Shown here: positions 50,897 to 59,322 of the stretch, piece after piece
Layout of the letters: the number at the start of each line of letters is the position of its first letter
How positions within the stretch are numbered: the first letter of the stretch is position 1
Assembly: GCF_900100005.1 (NCBI RefSeq)
Contig: NZ_FNEB01000011.1
Coordinates: 1 to 62,464, forward strand
Length of the DNA stretch: 62,464 bases
DNA from: Lutimaribacter saemankumensis
GTDB lineage: Bacteria > Pseudomonadota > Alphaproteobacteria > Rhodobacterales > Rhodobacteraceae
Reading direction: 5' to 3'
The notes under the pieces: generated by a model
Told to the model about the DNA's origin: nothing
The model's database searches: none
What the model saw: the letters and a program-made list of their open reading frames with translations, nothing else
Position numbers and translations under genes: made by a program

Positions 50897-52456
50897 TCAG
50901 GTCGCAGCATCTTTCCAATACGGGGCGCGAAGGTCTTTCTTGATCACCTTGCCCAGCGCGTTGCGCGGGAAGTCCTCGCGCAGTTCGACGGCAACAAGGC
51001 GCTGCGTTTTCGCCAGACGTTCATTGGACCAGGCCTTGATCGCCTCCGGATCAGGTGACGCACCAGAGGCCGGGATCACCAGCGCCAGACAGCTTTCGCC
51101 CCATTTTGGATGCGGCACGCCGATGACCGTGACATCCATCACATCGGGATGCTGTCCAACAATCGCTTCGACATCCGTGGGAAACACGTTGAACCCGCCC
51201 GAGATGATCATGTCCTTTTTCCGGTCCACGATCTTCAGGAACCCGTCCTCATCCATCACGCCGACATCGCCGGACCGGATGAAGGTGCGCCCGCGCTCAT
51301 CCCGCCAGATCAGCTCGGCCGTTTGCGCGTCGCGCTTGTTGTATTCTGACATGATGCCCGCGCCGTACCCTGCGATCTCCCCCGGTTCGCCCGGCGGCAA
51401 TTCATTGCCCTCGTCATCCAGAATGCGCACCTCGAACCCCAGAACCGGGGTGCCGACGGTGTCGAATTTCTCCGCATGCTGATGCGGCTTCAGCATGGAG
51501 GCGAAGCCTTCGGAAAAGCCATAAAGCTCGAACAAACCCGGTGAAATCCGCTCGATAATCTGGCGTTTGGTATCGCGGCGCAGGGGCGATCCGGCCGACA
51601 GAACCGTGCGCAGGGAACTTAAATCCGTGCTATCCAACTCGGGCCGCTGCAGCACCATCAGGTATTGCGCGGGGACCATGAAAGTATGGGTGATCTTTTC
51701 CCGCTCGACCGTCTTCAGGAACGCGGCCGCATCAAACGCGGGCATCACATGCAGCGTTCCCCCGGCAAAGAGGATCGGCAGCATCATCAACCACGTGCCA
51801 TTGGAATAAAGCGGCGTGGTCGTCAGCGCGCGGCTGTCTGACGAAAAACTCATCTCCACCGCGTTGGAAAACGCCCAATGCAGGCGCGCGCGGTGGGTCT
51901 GCACGATCCCTTTGGGCAGCCCCGTGGTGCCCGAGGAATAGATGATGTTGAACGCATCCGTCAGCGCGTGGCGGATATCAGGCATCGTATCGGGCGATGT
52001 CGCATAGATATCGGCGACATTGCCCCAGCCGTCAGTCTGGAACCCATGGGCGATCCAGGTCCGGATCCCCGTCAGCTTGGCGGCCAGCGGCACCACACGC
52101 TCTTCAAACTCGGCCGATACAAAAGCGGCAACCGCATCGCAATCGCTCAGCAGGCTTTCCAGCTGCTCCGCGGTCAAAAGCCCCGACAGCGGCACAACAC
52201 AGCCCCCTGCCCGCACCACGCCGAACAGACATTCCAGCATGTCCACCGAATTGCCCATCATCACCGCAACGCGGTCGCCTTTCTGCACGCCTGCCGCGAT
52301 CAGGTGATTGGCCACGCGGTTGATATTGCCGACAAAATCGCCCCAGCTGCGCGTCTGATCGCCACAAATCACGGCATCCTTGCCGGGATAATGGCGCGCA
52401 TGCGTGGCGAAAAGATCGGGCAAATAGACCTGCGGGTCGTCCAGTCGATCAGTCAT
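50897..52456 (-). CDS. AMP-forming acyl-CoA synthetase 3
   Basis: 519 aa ANL ligase: FNIIYSSGTTGLPKGIVQTHRARL (P-loop), LFELYGFSEGFASML, GRTFIRSGDVGVMDEDGFLKIVDRKKDMIISGGFNVFPTDVE, and NALGKVIKKDLRAPYWKDAAT with the catalytic Lys. The pattern GGFN(V/I)(F/Y)P is typical of long-chain or feruloyl/benzoate-type ligases. I start at MTDRLDD (52456). It is upstream of the secreted-protein gene on the same strand, and a partial dyad lies in the divergent region before it. Substrate unknown. Confidence 0.88.
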   Translation of the reverse strand: MTDRLDDPQVYLPDLFATHARHYPGKDAVICGDQTRSWGDFVGNINRVANHLIAAGVQKGDRVAVMMGNSVDMLECLFGVVRAGGCVVPLSGLLTAEQLESLLSDCDAVAAFVSAEFEERVVPLAAKLTGIRTWIAHGFQTDGWGNVADIYATSPDTMPDIRHALTDAFNIIYSSGTTGLPKGIVQTHRARLHWAFSNAVEMSFSSDSRALTTTPLYSNGTWLMMLPILFAGGTLHVMPAFDAAAFLKTVEREKITHTFMVPAQYLMVLQRPELDSTDLSSLRTVLSAGSPLRRDTKRQIIERISPGLFELYGFSEGFASMLKPHQHAEKFDTVGTPVLGFEVRILDDEGNELPPGEPGEIAGYGAGIMSEYNKRDAQTAELIWRDERGRTFIRSGDVGVMDEDGFLKIVDRKKDMIISGGFNVFPTDVEAIVGQHPDVMDVTVIGVPHPKWGESCLALVIPASGASPDPEAIKAWSNERLAKTQRLVAVELREDFPRNALGKVIKKDLRAPYWKDAAT

Positions 52457-52616
52457 GGATTGCGTCTTCCCCATCCTGTCAGTGCACTGCGCATCGGTGC
52501 GTCGGTGCGTCAGCGTCGTTTTGGGCACGTCCGACACCCCGCGCCCGGATGCGCGCGACCGGCGGTGACAAGCCTCTCTCTCCCACCTAAAAACTTAGCG
52601 CATTTTTGCGCAGTTG

Positions 52617-52635
52617 CCAAACAGTTGATTGTTAG
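52617..52635. promoter_or_regulatory. partial copy of the catabolic dyad between ligase 3 and the flavin enzyme
   Basis: ccaaacagttgattgttag contains the arm CCAAAC and the arm GATTGTTAG found in the full dyads, but with three extra bases between them. It lies in the divergent promoter region of the ligase (52456) and the nitronate monooxygenase-like gene (52665). It may be a weaker site of the same regulator. Confidence 0.35.
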
Positions 52636-52664
52636 AATATTGAAGGCAGATCGGAGGACAAACC

Positions 52665-53600
52665 ATGTGGCCAGAGGATCGAACCGGACCCGCTCTGCGC
52701 GCAGATCTGAAAGCGCGGCTGCGCCTGCCGCTCTTTGTGGCGCCGATGTTTCTGATCTCGGGGCCTGAGCTGATCATCGCCTCCGCCCGCGCCGGAGCGC
52801 TATCGGCTTTTCCTTCCGTGAACGCGCGCGCTCCGCAGGATCTGGACCGGTGGTTTGCGCAGATTGCAGAAGAGACCGACGGCGCCGCCCCCTGGGGCGT
52901 CAACCTGATCGTGCATCATTCGAACGCACGCCTGGAACACGACCTGGCCGCCACCGTGCGCGCGCAGGCCCCTTTGGTGGTGGCCTCGGTCGGTGCGCCC
53001 GATGCGGTCACGGGGCCGGTGCATGACTATGGCGGGCTGGTCTTTTCCGATGTTGCCAGCTTGCGCCACGCGCGCAAGGCCGTGGCCGCGGGTGCGGACG
53101 GGCTGGTGCTGCTGACTGCGGGCGCGGGTGGGAACACGGGTTGGCTCAACCCGTTTGCCTTTGTCGCCGCGGTGCGCGAGTTCTTCGACGGCCCCATCGC
53201 CGTTGCGGGCGCCATCGGCACAGGCCGCGCGCTGCACGCGGTCGAGGTTCTGGACGCCGATCTGGGCTATGCCGGAACGCCCTTTATCGCCACGGAAGAA
53301 AGCCTCGCCCAGCCGAGGCACAAGGACATGGTCACCACGACGGACGCAGACGGCATCATGCTCTCTGATCTGGTCACCGGCATCCCGGCCAATTTCGCGC
53401 GCGACAGCCTGATCGCCGAAGGGATTCTCGACGAGAAAGGCCAGGCGCTTCATCACGGCGCGCTGGACATGGCCTCGTGGAAAACGGTCTGGAGCATGGG
53501 CCACGGTGTGGGCCAAGTGAAGGGTATCCGGCCCGCCGCCGATCTGATTGACGATCTGGCCCGGCAATACCAGACGGCCCGTCAGATCGCGCGTTCGTAG
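52665..53600 (+). CDS. nitronate monooxygenase/2-nitropropane dioxygenase-like flavoprotein
   Basis: 311 aa TIM-barrel FMN protein: LPLFVAPMFLISGPELIIASARAGALSAFPS at the start, GVNLIVH, then GLVLLTAGAGGNTGWLNPFAFVAAV and the phosphate-binding VAGAIGTGRAL. In true nitronate monooxygenases the equivalent motif is AGGHxG with a catalytic His; here the position is Asn (AGGNTG). It may therefore be a different FMN-dependent oxidoreductase, such as an enoyl-CoA reductase-like or NAD(P)H:flavin enzyme common in fatty-acid clusters. It overlaps the convergent ligase 4 gene by 19 bases at its end. Confidence 0.82.
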   Translation: MWPEDRTGPALRADLKARLRLPLFVAPMFLISGPELIIASARAGALSAFPSVNARAPQDLDRWFAQIAEETDGAAPWGVNLIVHHSNARLEHDLAATVRAQAPLVVASVGAPDAVTGPVHDYGGLVFSDVASLRHARKAVAAGADGLVLLTAGAGGNTGWLNPFAFVAAVREFFDGPIAVAGAIGTGRALHAVEVLDADLGYAGTPFIATEESLAQPRHKDMVTTTDADGIMLSDLVTGIPANFARDSLIAEGILDEKGQALHHGALDMASWKTVWSMGHGVGQVKGIRPAADLIDDLARQYQTARQIARS

Positions 53601-55114
53601 CCTTCCCAAAACGGCGCGCGGATCTCACGCTTGAGAACCTTGCCGGTCGCGTTGCGGGGCAATTCATCGCGAAACTCCACCGATTTGGGCGCGCGCATGC
53701 TGCCCAGCCGGTCTTTGCACAGCGCAATCAGCTCCGCCTCTGACACCGCTCCCCCTGCGCGCAGCTCGACCACGGCCTTCACCGCCTCCCCCCAATCAGG
53801 GTCCGGCACACCGATGACGGCGGCCTCCTGCACATCCGGGTGCGACAGCAACTCCCGCTCCACCTCCGCCGGATAGATGTTGAACCCGCCCGACACGATC
53901 ATGTCCTTCTTGCGATCGACCAGCGTGACATACCCCTCGGCATCCGCCACGCCGATATCGCCGGTCAGGTACCAGCCGTTCTTGAACGCCTCTGCCGTGG
54001 CTTGCGGATTGTTCTCATAGCCTTGCGTGACGCCCCAACTGCGCACCGCCACCTCGCCCCGCGTGCCGGGCGGCTGCGGTTGGCCGTCGTCATCCACAAT
54101 CGCCACCTGCCGCAGGATCGACGGCTTGCCGATGGACATCAGCCGATCCTCCCACACGCCGCCTGCATCGGGGCGATGATCCTCGGGCGAAAGGAAACAG
54201 ATCGGGCCAATCCCCTCGGCCTGGCCGAAGAAATTGGTCATCACCGGGCCGAAGACATCCATCGCCTCGCGCAGCTTTTGCGGCGCCATCGGGGCCGCGC
54301 CATAGGCAAAGCGATGCAGGCTGGAATAGTCATGCCGCCCCAAATCGGGCGAGGACAACATGCGGTAGATGATCGTGGGCGGTAGAAACAGGATCTGCGC
54401 GCGCTCCGCCTCAATCGCGGCCAGGATCGCCTCCGGCTCAACACTGTCCAGCAGAATATGCGTGCCGCCCGTCACCGTCAGCGCAAAGATAAACGACCCC
54501 GCGAAATGGGTCATCGGGGCCACGACCAGATGATTGACAGCCCCATGCACCTGCAAGGCGTGCAGCATATCCATGCAGGCGACCATGTTGCTCAGATGCG
54601 TGTGCCGCACCCCCTTGGATTTCCCGGTGGTGCCAGAGGTGGCGTAAAGCGTCCACAGATCGTCAGGCGCCTGCGCGATATGCGGCGCCTGTGTGCCTTC
54701 GGGGGCCATCCAGTCCGCCATCCCGTCATCGATGCAGATGGTCAGCGTCACCTTGGGGCAAGCGGCGCGCACCTTGTCCAATTCCCGCGCGAAACTTGAG
54801 TGATAGAACACCACCTCCGCCCCCGCATCTGCCAGGATCTGCGCATTCTGCGCGACCGCATTGCGCGCGTTCACGGGAACCATCACGCAGCCCGCGCGCC
54901 AGAAGCCGAACATCGCCTCCAGCCCGCGCCAGTCATTTGGCATGTAGACACCCACGCGCGTGCCGGGGCCAAACCCGTCGCGGATCAACGCGGCCGCGAT
55001 GCAATGGGTGGCCGCCTGACTTTGCGCGTAACTGCGGCTGACATCGCCTTGTTTGACGAACGCCGCATTGGGCGTCAGGGCGGCGGATCGGTCGAAAAAG
55101 TCAATCAGACGCAT
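53582..55114 (-). CDS. AMP-forming acyl-CoA synthetase 4
   Basis: 510 aa ANL ligase: WTLYATSGTTGKSKGVRHTHLSNMV (P-loop), FFGQAEGIGPICFLS, GWYLTGDIGVADAEGYVTLVDRKKDMIVSGGFNIYPAEVE and the C-terminal NATGKVLKREIRAPFW. It lies 3 bases after the TRAP 2 large-subunit gene in the transcription direction (dctPQM then ligase), so import and CoA activation of the same acid are likely coupled. Its end overlaps the convergent flavoprotein gene by 19 bases. Specificity cannot be deduced. Confidence 0.9.
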   Translation of the reverse strand: MRLIDFFDRSAALTPNAAFVKQGDVSRSYAQSQAATHCIAAALIRDGFGPGTRVGVYMPNDWRGLEAMFGFWRAGCVMVPVNARNAVAQNAQILADAGAEVVFYHSSFARELDKVRAACPKVTLTICIDDGMADWMAPEGTQAPHIAQAPDDLWTLYATSGTTGKSKGVRHTHLSNMVACMDMLHALQVHGAVNHLVVAPMTHFAGSFIFALTVTGGTHILLDSVEPEAILAAIEAERAQILFLPPTIIYRMLSSPDLGRHDYSSLHRFAYGAAPMAPQKLREAMDVFGPVMTNFFGQAEGIGPICFLSPEDHRPDAGGVWEDRLMSIGKPSILRQVAIVDDDGQPQPPGTRGEVAVRSWGVTQGYENNPQATAEAFKNGWYLTGDIGVADAEGYVTLVDRKKDMIVSGGFNIYPAEVERELLSHPDVQEAAVIGVPDPDWGEAVKAVVELRAGGAVSEAELIALCKDRLGSMRAPKSVEFRDELPRNATGKVLKREIRAPFWEGYERAI

Positions 55115-55117
55115 GGC

Positions 55118-56425
55118 TTACCCCATCGTGGCAGGCAGGAAGGTCGCAATCGCGGGGAAGGCCAGCAAAAGCGCCAGCACCACCATTTCGATGGCCAGAA
55201 ACGGCAGCACCCCTTTGAAGAGCTGCCCCGTCTTCACCCGCCCATCAGCCGAGGCCAGCACCGCATAAAGGTTCAATCCCACGGGCGGAGAGATCGCCGC
55301 AATCTCGATCAGCTTGACGATGATCACCGCAAACCAGATCGGATCAATGCCCAGCGTCTGGCTGATGGGATAGAGAAACGGCACCGCGATCACCAGAAGC
55401 GAGACGGAATCGAGGAACATCCCCAGCAGCAGGAACAACACCACCGTCATCGCCAGAAACCCGGCCACGCCAAGCTCGGTCGCGGTGACAAAGGCGCGGA
55501 TATCGCCAATGAACCCGCTGATCAGCAAAAAGCGCGAGAAGACCAGACCGCCAATGACAATCAGGAAAATCATCGCCGTGATCCGCGCGGATTCGAGCAG
55601 TGCCTCCCAGATCTGGTTTGCTCCGATCCGGCGCATCGACAGCGCGATGAACAGTGCACCCGCAGCACCTACTGCGCCCGCCGCCGAAGGTGGGAAGAGC
55701 CCCGAATAAATACCCCCCATCACAAGGATCATCAGGAGCAGAACGCTCCACACCTTGGACAGCGCGCGAAACCGCATGGGCCAGGTGATCTGTTCTTGCA
55801 CATCAGGCGCCCATTCGGGCCGCACGATCAGGAACAGGCGGATTCCGAACATATAGGCCCCTGCCGTCAACACCCCCGGAAGGATGCCCGCAATCAGCAA
55901 CGCGCCCACCGGCTCCCCGGTCAAAAGCGCGTAAAGCACCATCGCGATGGAGGGCGGGATCAGCCCCGCCAGCGTGCCCGCCGCCGCAATGCAACCGGCG
56001 GAGACACCGGGGTCATAGCGAAACTTCAACATCTCGGGCAGGGCCATACGGGTGAAAACACCAGACGCCACCACGGTCGAGCCCGAGGCCGCCGCAAAGC
56101 CCGCCTGCGCCATGATCGTGGCCATGAACAGGCTGCCGCGCACCCGGCTCAGCACGGCTTGCGCCGCGAAGTAAAGATCCCCAATGATCCCCGCGCGCCC
56201 GGCAATCGCACCCATCAGCACGAACATCGGCACCACGACAAAGGTGTAATCGCTGGCCAAAGTATAGGGCGTGGTCTTGAAGGTTGTCAGAACGAAGGAC
56301 GCGCCAACGCTCAGGTAAAGGCCAATCGCGGCCACACTGGCCAAGGCAAAGCCCACCGGCACGCCGACGGCCAAAAGCAGCAACAGACAGGCAAAGGCGA
56401 CACCGCCTTGTTCCAGACCGCTCAT
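55118..56425 (-). CDS. TRAP transporter large membrane subunit (DctM) 2
   Basis: 435 aa, the normal DctM length. Signatures: GVPVGFALASVAAIGLYLS, VPMFVLMGAIAGRAGIIGDLY, SGSTVVASGVFTRMALPEMLKFRYD, GTLAGLIPPSIAMVLYALLTGEPVG and LGMFLDSVSLLVIAVPFLYPI, ending with ISPPVGLNLYAV. It forms the Na+-coupled transport channel. ATG 56425 overlaps the dctQ stop (ATGA); the longer frame to 56461 is not needed. It is only distantly related to DctM 1, so the two systems probably have different ligands. Confidence 0.93.
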   Translation of the reverse strand: MSGLEQGGVAFACLLLLLAVGVPVGFALASVAAIGLYLSVGASFVLTTFKTTPYTLASDYTFVVVPMFVLMGAIAGRAGIIGDLYFAAQAVLSRVRGSLFMATIMAQAGFAAASGSTVVASGVFTRMALPEMLKFRYDPGVSAGCIAAAGTLAGLIPPSIAMVLYALLTGEPVGALLIAGILPGVLTAGAYMFGIRLFLIVRPEWAPDVQEQITWPMRFRALSKVWSVLLLMILVMGGIYSGLFPPSAAGAVGAAGALFIALSMRRIGANQIWEALLESARITAMIFLIVIGGLVFSRFLLISGFIGDIRAFVTATELGVAGFLAMTVVLFLLLGMFLDSVSLLVIAVPFLYPISQTLGIDPIWFAVIIVKLIEIAAISPPVGLNLYAVLASADGRVKTGQLFKGVLPFLAIEMVVLALLLAFPAIATFLPATMG

Positions 56426-56967
56426 TTGGTGGATGCGTCCTCTTTCGGTCCCTTCAGACATTGCAGCACAAAGACCATAATGGTCAGCGCAGCCCCCAGG
56501 GCGCAGGCCACTTTTGCAGGCCAGATCGGATAGCCCAGCGTCGCCGCAGACACTTCCCAGATCTCAACGCTGTCGATGGCCAGCTGCGCCGTGCCATAGG
56601 CGATCAGTCCAAAGACCAATAGCCCCGCTGCCTGGCTGAGCCACCAGCCCAGCAAGCGCAGGCTGCGCGGCAGGAACGGCAGAAACAGATCAACGCCGAT
56701 ATGATCGCGCCTGCGCTGCACCAAAGGCCAGGCGAGGAAAATGGCAGCCGCAGCCAAGGTTCCGGACATATCGACCTTGAAGGGTAGGAAGGTGCCAAAG
56801 ATCTCACCCGAGATGATGTCGGCCGCGCCCACAATCATCACGACGAACAGAACCGCGGCGCAAATCGAAATTGCCACACGTTCGGCCAGTGTCGCCCCTG
56901 CCCCCAAGGCATTGGGGGAGGCATCGGCGTGATGCCCCCCCGCAGCGTTTTTTTCGGCGTCAGCCAT
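56422..56967 (-). CDS. TRAP transporter small membrane subunit (DctQ) 2
   Basis: 181 aa with four hydrophobic segments (about residues 33-55, 73-87, 107-127 and 150-168). The DctQ-like motif reads RRDHIGVDLFLPFLPRSLR after the second segment. The N-terminal 30 residues are hydrophilic. It joins DctM 2 in the membrane complex. Its start overlaps the dctP stop by one base and its end overlaps dctM, so the three genes are one transcript. Confidence 0.9.
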   Translation of the reverse strand: MADAEKNAAGGHHADASPNALGAGATLAERVAISICAAVLFVVMIVGAADIISGEIFGTFLPFKVDMSGTLAAAAIFLAWPLVQRRRDHIGVDLFLPFLPRSLRLLGWWLSQAAGLLVFGLIAYGTAQLAIDSVEIWEVSAATLGYPIWPAKVACALGAALTIMVFVLQCLKGPKEDASTK

Positions 56968-57998
56968 TACTCGAAGCTTTTGGCCGCTTCGCGCTGCATC
57001 GGCACGATCAGTGCGATCGCGTCGCCCATGCCGTCGGCTGTCATCCGCTCTTCCCAGATCGCGATCATGTCGGGCGATTTGGCGACAAAGGCGTCCATAT
57101 CGGCCAGTTCGATGCGCTGACCGCCAGCCTCTTCAAAGGTGGCATAGGCCTCGGCCTCGGCCCCTTCCAGCCATTCGAGGTCTTTCATCATCGCCTCCTG
57201 CGCCACTTCGGTCATCAGGCTGCGCACGCTTTCCGGCCAGCTGTTCCAGCGATCTTGCGGAGCATAAAGCTGGAACGTGGTGAACGTGCCTGTGTTGATG
57301 TCCGAGATATAGGGCGCCACCGATTGCAGTGAAAAGAACGGCACCCATTCGATGGGGCCAAAGTTGCAATCCAGCGTCCCGCGCTGCAGACCTTCGCGGA
57401 TTTCCGGCGCCTGCACACGTGTGGGCACCATGCCATAGGCTTCCATCCAGATCGGAACATAGGCCCCGCCAACCGCACGCACGCGCAGACCTTCCAGATC
57501 CGACATCTGGTTGATCGGCTTGTTGCAGGTCAGACGATAGGGCGATGTGACGGTCCACTTGATCGGCTGCAGGTTCAGCTCGGCCAGCTCGGCCTGGGTG
57601 GGTTCAGCGCCATAGACCTCACCGGCCAGCTTTTGTGCTGTAGGCGCATCAGCCGACACCCGGTTCAGAAGACCTGCCGCAATAGACGTCATCGGCATTT
57701 CGGAGGCGTGCACGGCTTGTGCGAACACACCCAGATCGACCGCACCAGAGGACACAAGGTTTTTGATCTCCAACAGACCACCCAATTGGCCAGACCAGAA
57801 AATTTCGATCTTTACCTTGCCGTCGGACCGGCGCGTGACCTCTTCGGCCCACCACTTGTCCCATTGAACGGCTGGCCAGCTTTCCGGCAGCGGATGCGCC
57901 ATGCGCAAGGTCACATCAGGGTATTCTTCGGCGGTTGCCTGAAATGCCAGCAAGGACAGAACGGCAGCGCCAGCAAAACGCGCAGCAGACTTGAACAT
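56967..57998 (-). CDS. TRAP transporter solute-binding protein (DctP family) 2
   Basis: 343 aa periplasmic protein with a Sec signal peptide (FKSAARFAGAAVLSLLAFQATA, cleavage after ATA). The mature part begins EEYPDVTLRMAHPLPESWPAVQWDKWWAEEVTRRSDGKVKIEIF; the specificity region is DLEGLRVRAVGGAYVPIWMEAYGMVPTRVQAPEIREGLQRGTLDCNFGPIEW. The Arg in GLRVR is the usual carboxylate-binding residue of DctP proteins. It is first in the minus-strand operon dctPQM-ligase 4, with AGGGAGGAAAAC before the ATG and the dyad at 58071 upstream. Confidence 0.93.
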   Translation of the reverse strand: MFKSAARFAGAAVLSLLAFQATAEEYPDVTLRMAHPLPESWPAVQWDKWWAEEVTRRSDGKVKIEIFWSGQLGGLLEIKNLVSSGAVDLGVFAQAVHASEMPMTSIAAGLLNRVSADAPTAQKLAGEVYGAEPTQAELAELNLQPIKWTVTSPYRLTCNKPINQMSDLEGLRVRAVGGAYVPIWMEAYGMVPTRVQAPEIREGLQRGTLDCNFGPIEWVPFFSLQSVAPYISDINTGTFTTFQLYAPQDRWNSWPESVRSLMTEVAQEAMMKDLEWLEGAEAEAYATFEEAGGQRIELADMDAFVAKSPDMIAIWEERMTADGMGDAIALIVPMQREAAKSFE

Positions 57999-58070
57999 GT
58001 TTTCCTCCCTAAAAAACGCTCAGCGGGATGGCACACTCGACAGTCTGCGCCGCAGCAGCTACACCCCTTA

Positions 58071-58088
58071 ACCTAACAATCGTTTGGT
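58071..58088. promoter_or_regulatory. 18-bp dyad operator upstream of TRAP operon 2
   Basis: ACCTAACAATCGTTTGGT has 14 of 18 symmetric positions and is the cleanest copy of the shared dyad (others at 39866 and 43350). It lies 73 bases before the dctP-2 start, reading leftward. The T-rich run after it may be part of the promoter. Confidence 0.65.
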
Positions 58089-58183
58089 TTTTTGTTTTGT
58101 CAACACCAGGAGGCTCAAGTTGCTGGGCAATTCGCCTGCCATTCAACCTGGGATTGCTTTGCCGCGGTCCCGAACCCGCTCAG

Positions 58184-59001
58184 GGTGCTGTCAGACGAAT
58201 TCGAACTTGTCTCTGCAAGGACAGTGACGCTGTCCCTTATGCCGTGCAGAGAGCGCGCCACTCGACCAAAGCAGCGGTTCGGTTTTGCTTGAAATGGTCC
58301 CGTTTGGAGAGGCTACGATCCTGGTTGAAGTGATTGAAGACGGAGGAATGGACGGCGACGAACTTCTGCAGACTTCGCATTCGCCGAAAGCGCTGCATGG
58401 CTCGTTCTCGTCGTCGGAATGGCAGGTGCGAATTCTCAATGCGGTTGTTGAGCCAGCGACCACATTCCTGCAAATCACCGCACCCCAAGTCGCGAAGGGC
58501 AGCCTTGTATGAAGCGAACCGATCGGTGACCAAGACTTCCGGCTGACCATATCGCCGCATCAATTTCCTGAGCATTTTCAATGCAGCGCGCTTGTTTCTT
58601 CGCTTCGTAACGACGCTCTCGAGCACCTCGCCTTCGTGATCCACAGCGCGCCACAGATAGTGCCGCTCGCCGTTGATCTTCACGAAGACCTCGTCCACGT
58701 GCCACTGCCATCTGGAAAAGGCACGCAGTTGCTGAATACGTCGTCGGCGGATCTCGGAGGCAAACATCGGCCCAAACCTGTTCCACCAGAACCGGATCGT
58801 TTCATGGCTGACGTCGATGCCGCGCTCGTGCAGCAAGTCTTCGACATTTCTGAGTGACAGCGGAAACCGGACATAGAGCATCACTGCCAGGCGGATGACC
58901 TCGGGGCTGGTTTTGAAGTACTTGAAAGGCGAGCGTTTGGTCATCTCGAGAGGCTACGAAAGCCCCCTGCCCGCCTCAAGCCAAGTTTCTCTGACAAGAC
59001 C
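58184..59001. mobile_element. IS6-family element, copy E (818 bp, intact)
   Basis: The left end is GGTGCTGTCAGACGAATTC and the right end TCTGACAAGACC. Flanking octamers ccgctcag and tcaaaaaa differ, so no target duplication is present. The right edge cuts a DUF805 gene. It forms the right boundary of the catabolic island, as copy D forms the left boundary. Confidence 0.93.
58237..58944 (-). CDS. IS6-family transposase (copy E)
   Basis: 235 aa, uninterrupted, MTKRSPFKYFKTSPEVIRLAV to WRALCTA. Catalytic D84, D141 and E170 are present, and Tyr146 is intact (DRFASYKAAL). It differs from copy D at scattered positions (for example GCGDLQECGRWLNNRIE against GCEDRQACGRWLNNRVE), so the two are not recent duplicates. 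It is probably active. Confidence 0.95.
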   Translation of the reverse strand: MTKRSPFKYFKTSPEVIRLAVMLYVRFPLSLRNVEDLLHERGIDVSHETIRFWWNRFGPMFASEIRRRRIQQLRAFSRWQWHVDEVFVKINGERHYLWRAVDHEGEVLESVVTKRRNKRAALKMLRKLMRRYGQPEVLVTDRFASYKAALRDLGCGDLQECGRWLNNRIENSHLPFRRRERAMQRFRRMRSLQKFVAVHSSVFNHFNQDRSLSKRDHFKQNRTAALVEWRALCTA

Positions 59002-59308
59002 TCAAAAAATACATAGGGCGCGACGATAGCACGGTTAACGCAACCCGCACCAAGAAAGGCCATCCGGGCCAGCCGAAGTCATGCAGTCTCCGATACCCCG
59101 CGGCAGAAAAGGGCAGAAATAGGAGCAATGCTGCCAACTGTTGGATCAACAGGTCATATAGGCCAAGTCCCAGAATTGGAAGAAACCCGATCAAGGCCAA
59201 CGCCGAAACGATGGCAAGGGCGAACCACCAGAACTCCGAACGTGACGCTCGACCATCGAAAGTCTTGAATTTGACAAGGCAGTTCCGGACGGCCTCACTG
59301 AAAGTCAT
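59002..59308 (-). pseudogene. DUF805 membrane protein, C-terminus cut by IS copy E
   Basis: The first 102 residues match the DUF805 family: MTFSEAVRNCLVKFKTFDGRASRSEFWWFALAI, then hydrophobic helices and AAGYRRLHDFGWPGWPFL. The family has three or four transmembrane helices, and the last is missing or reduced because the frame enters the IS right end at 59001 and ends there. The family's function is not established to my knowledge. Whether the short protein is still made is uncertain. Confidence 0.8.
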
Positions 59309-59322
59309 TCGCTAACTCGCCT

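Noticed and set aside
54800-56533. 577-codon open frame on the plus strand
   Set aside because: It lies antisense to the DctM 2, DctQ and ligase 4 genes, has a low-complexity Arg/His/Gln-rich translation and no family features. It is a GC-driven shadow.
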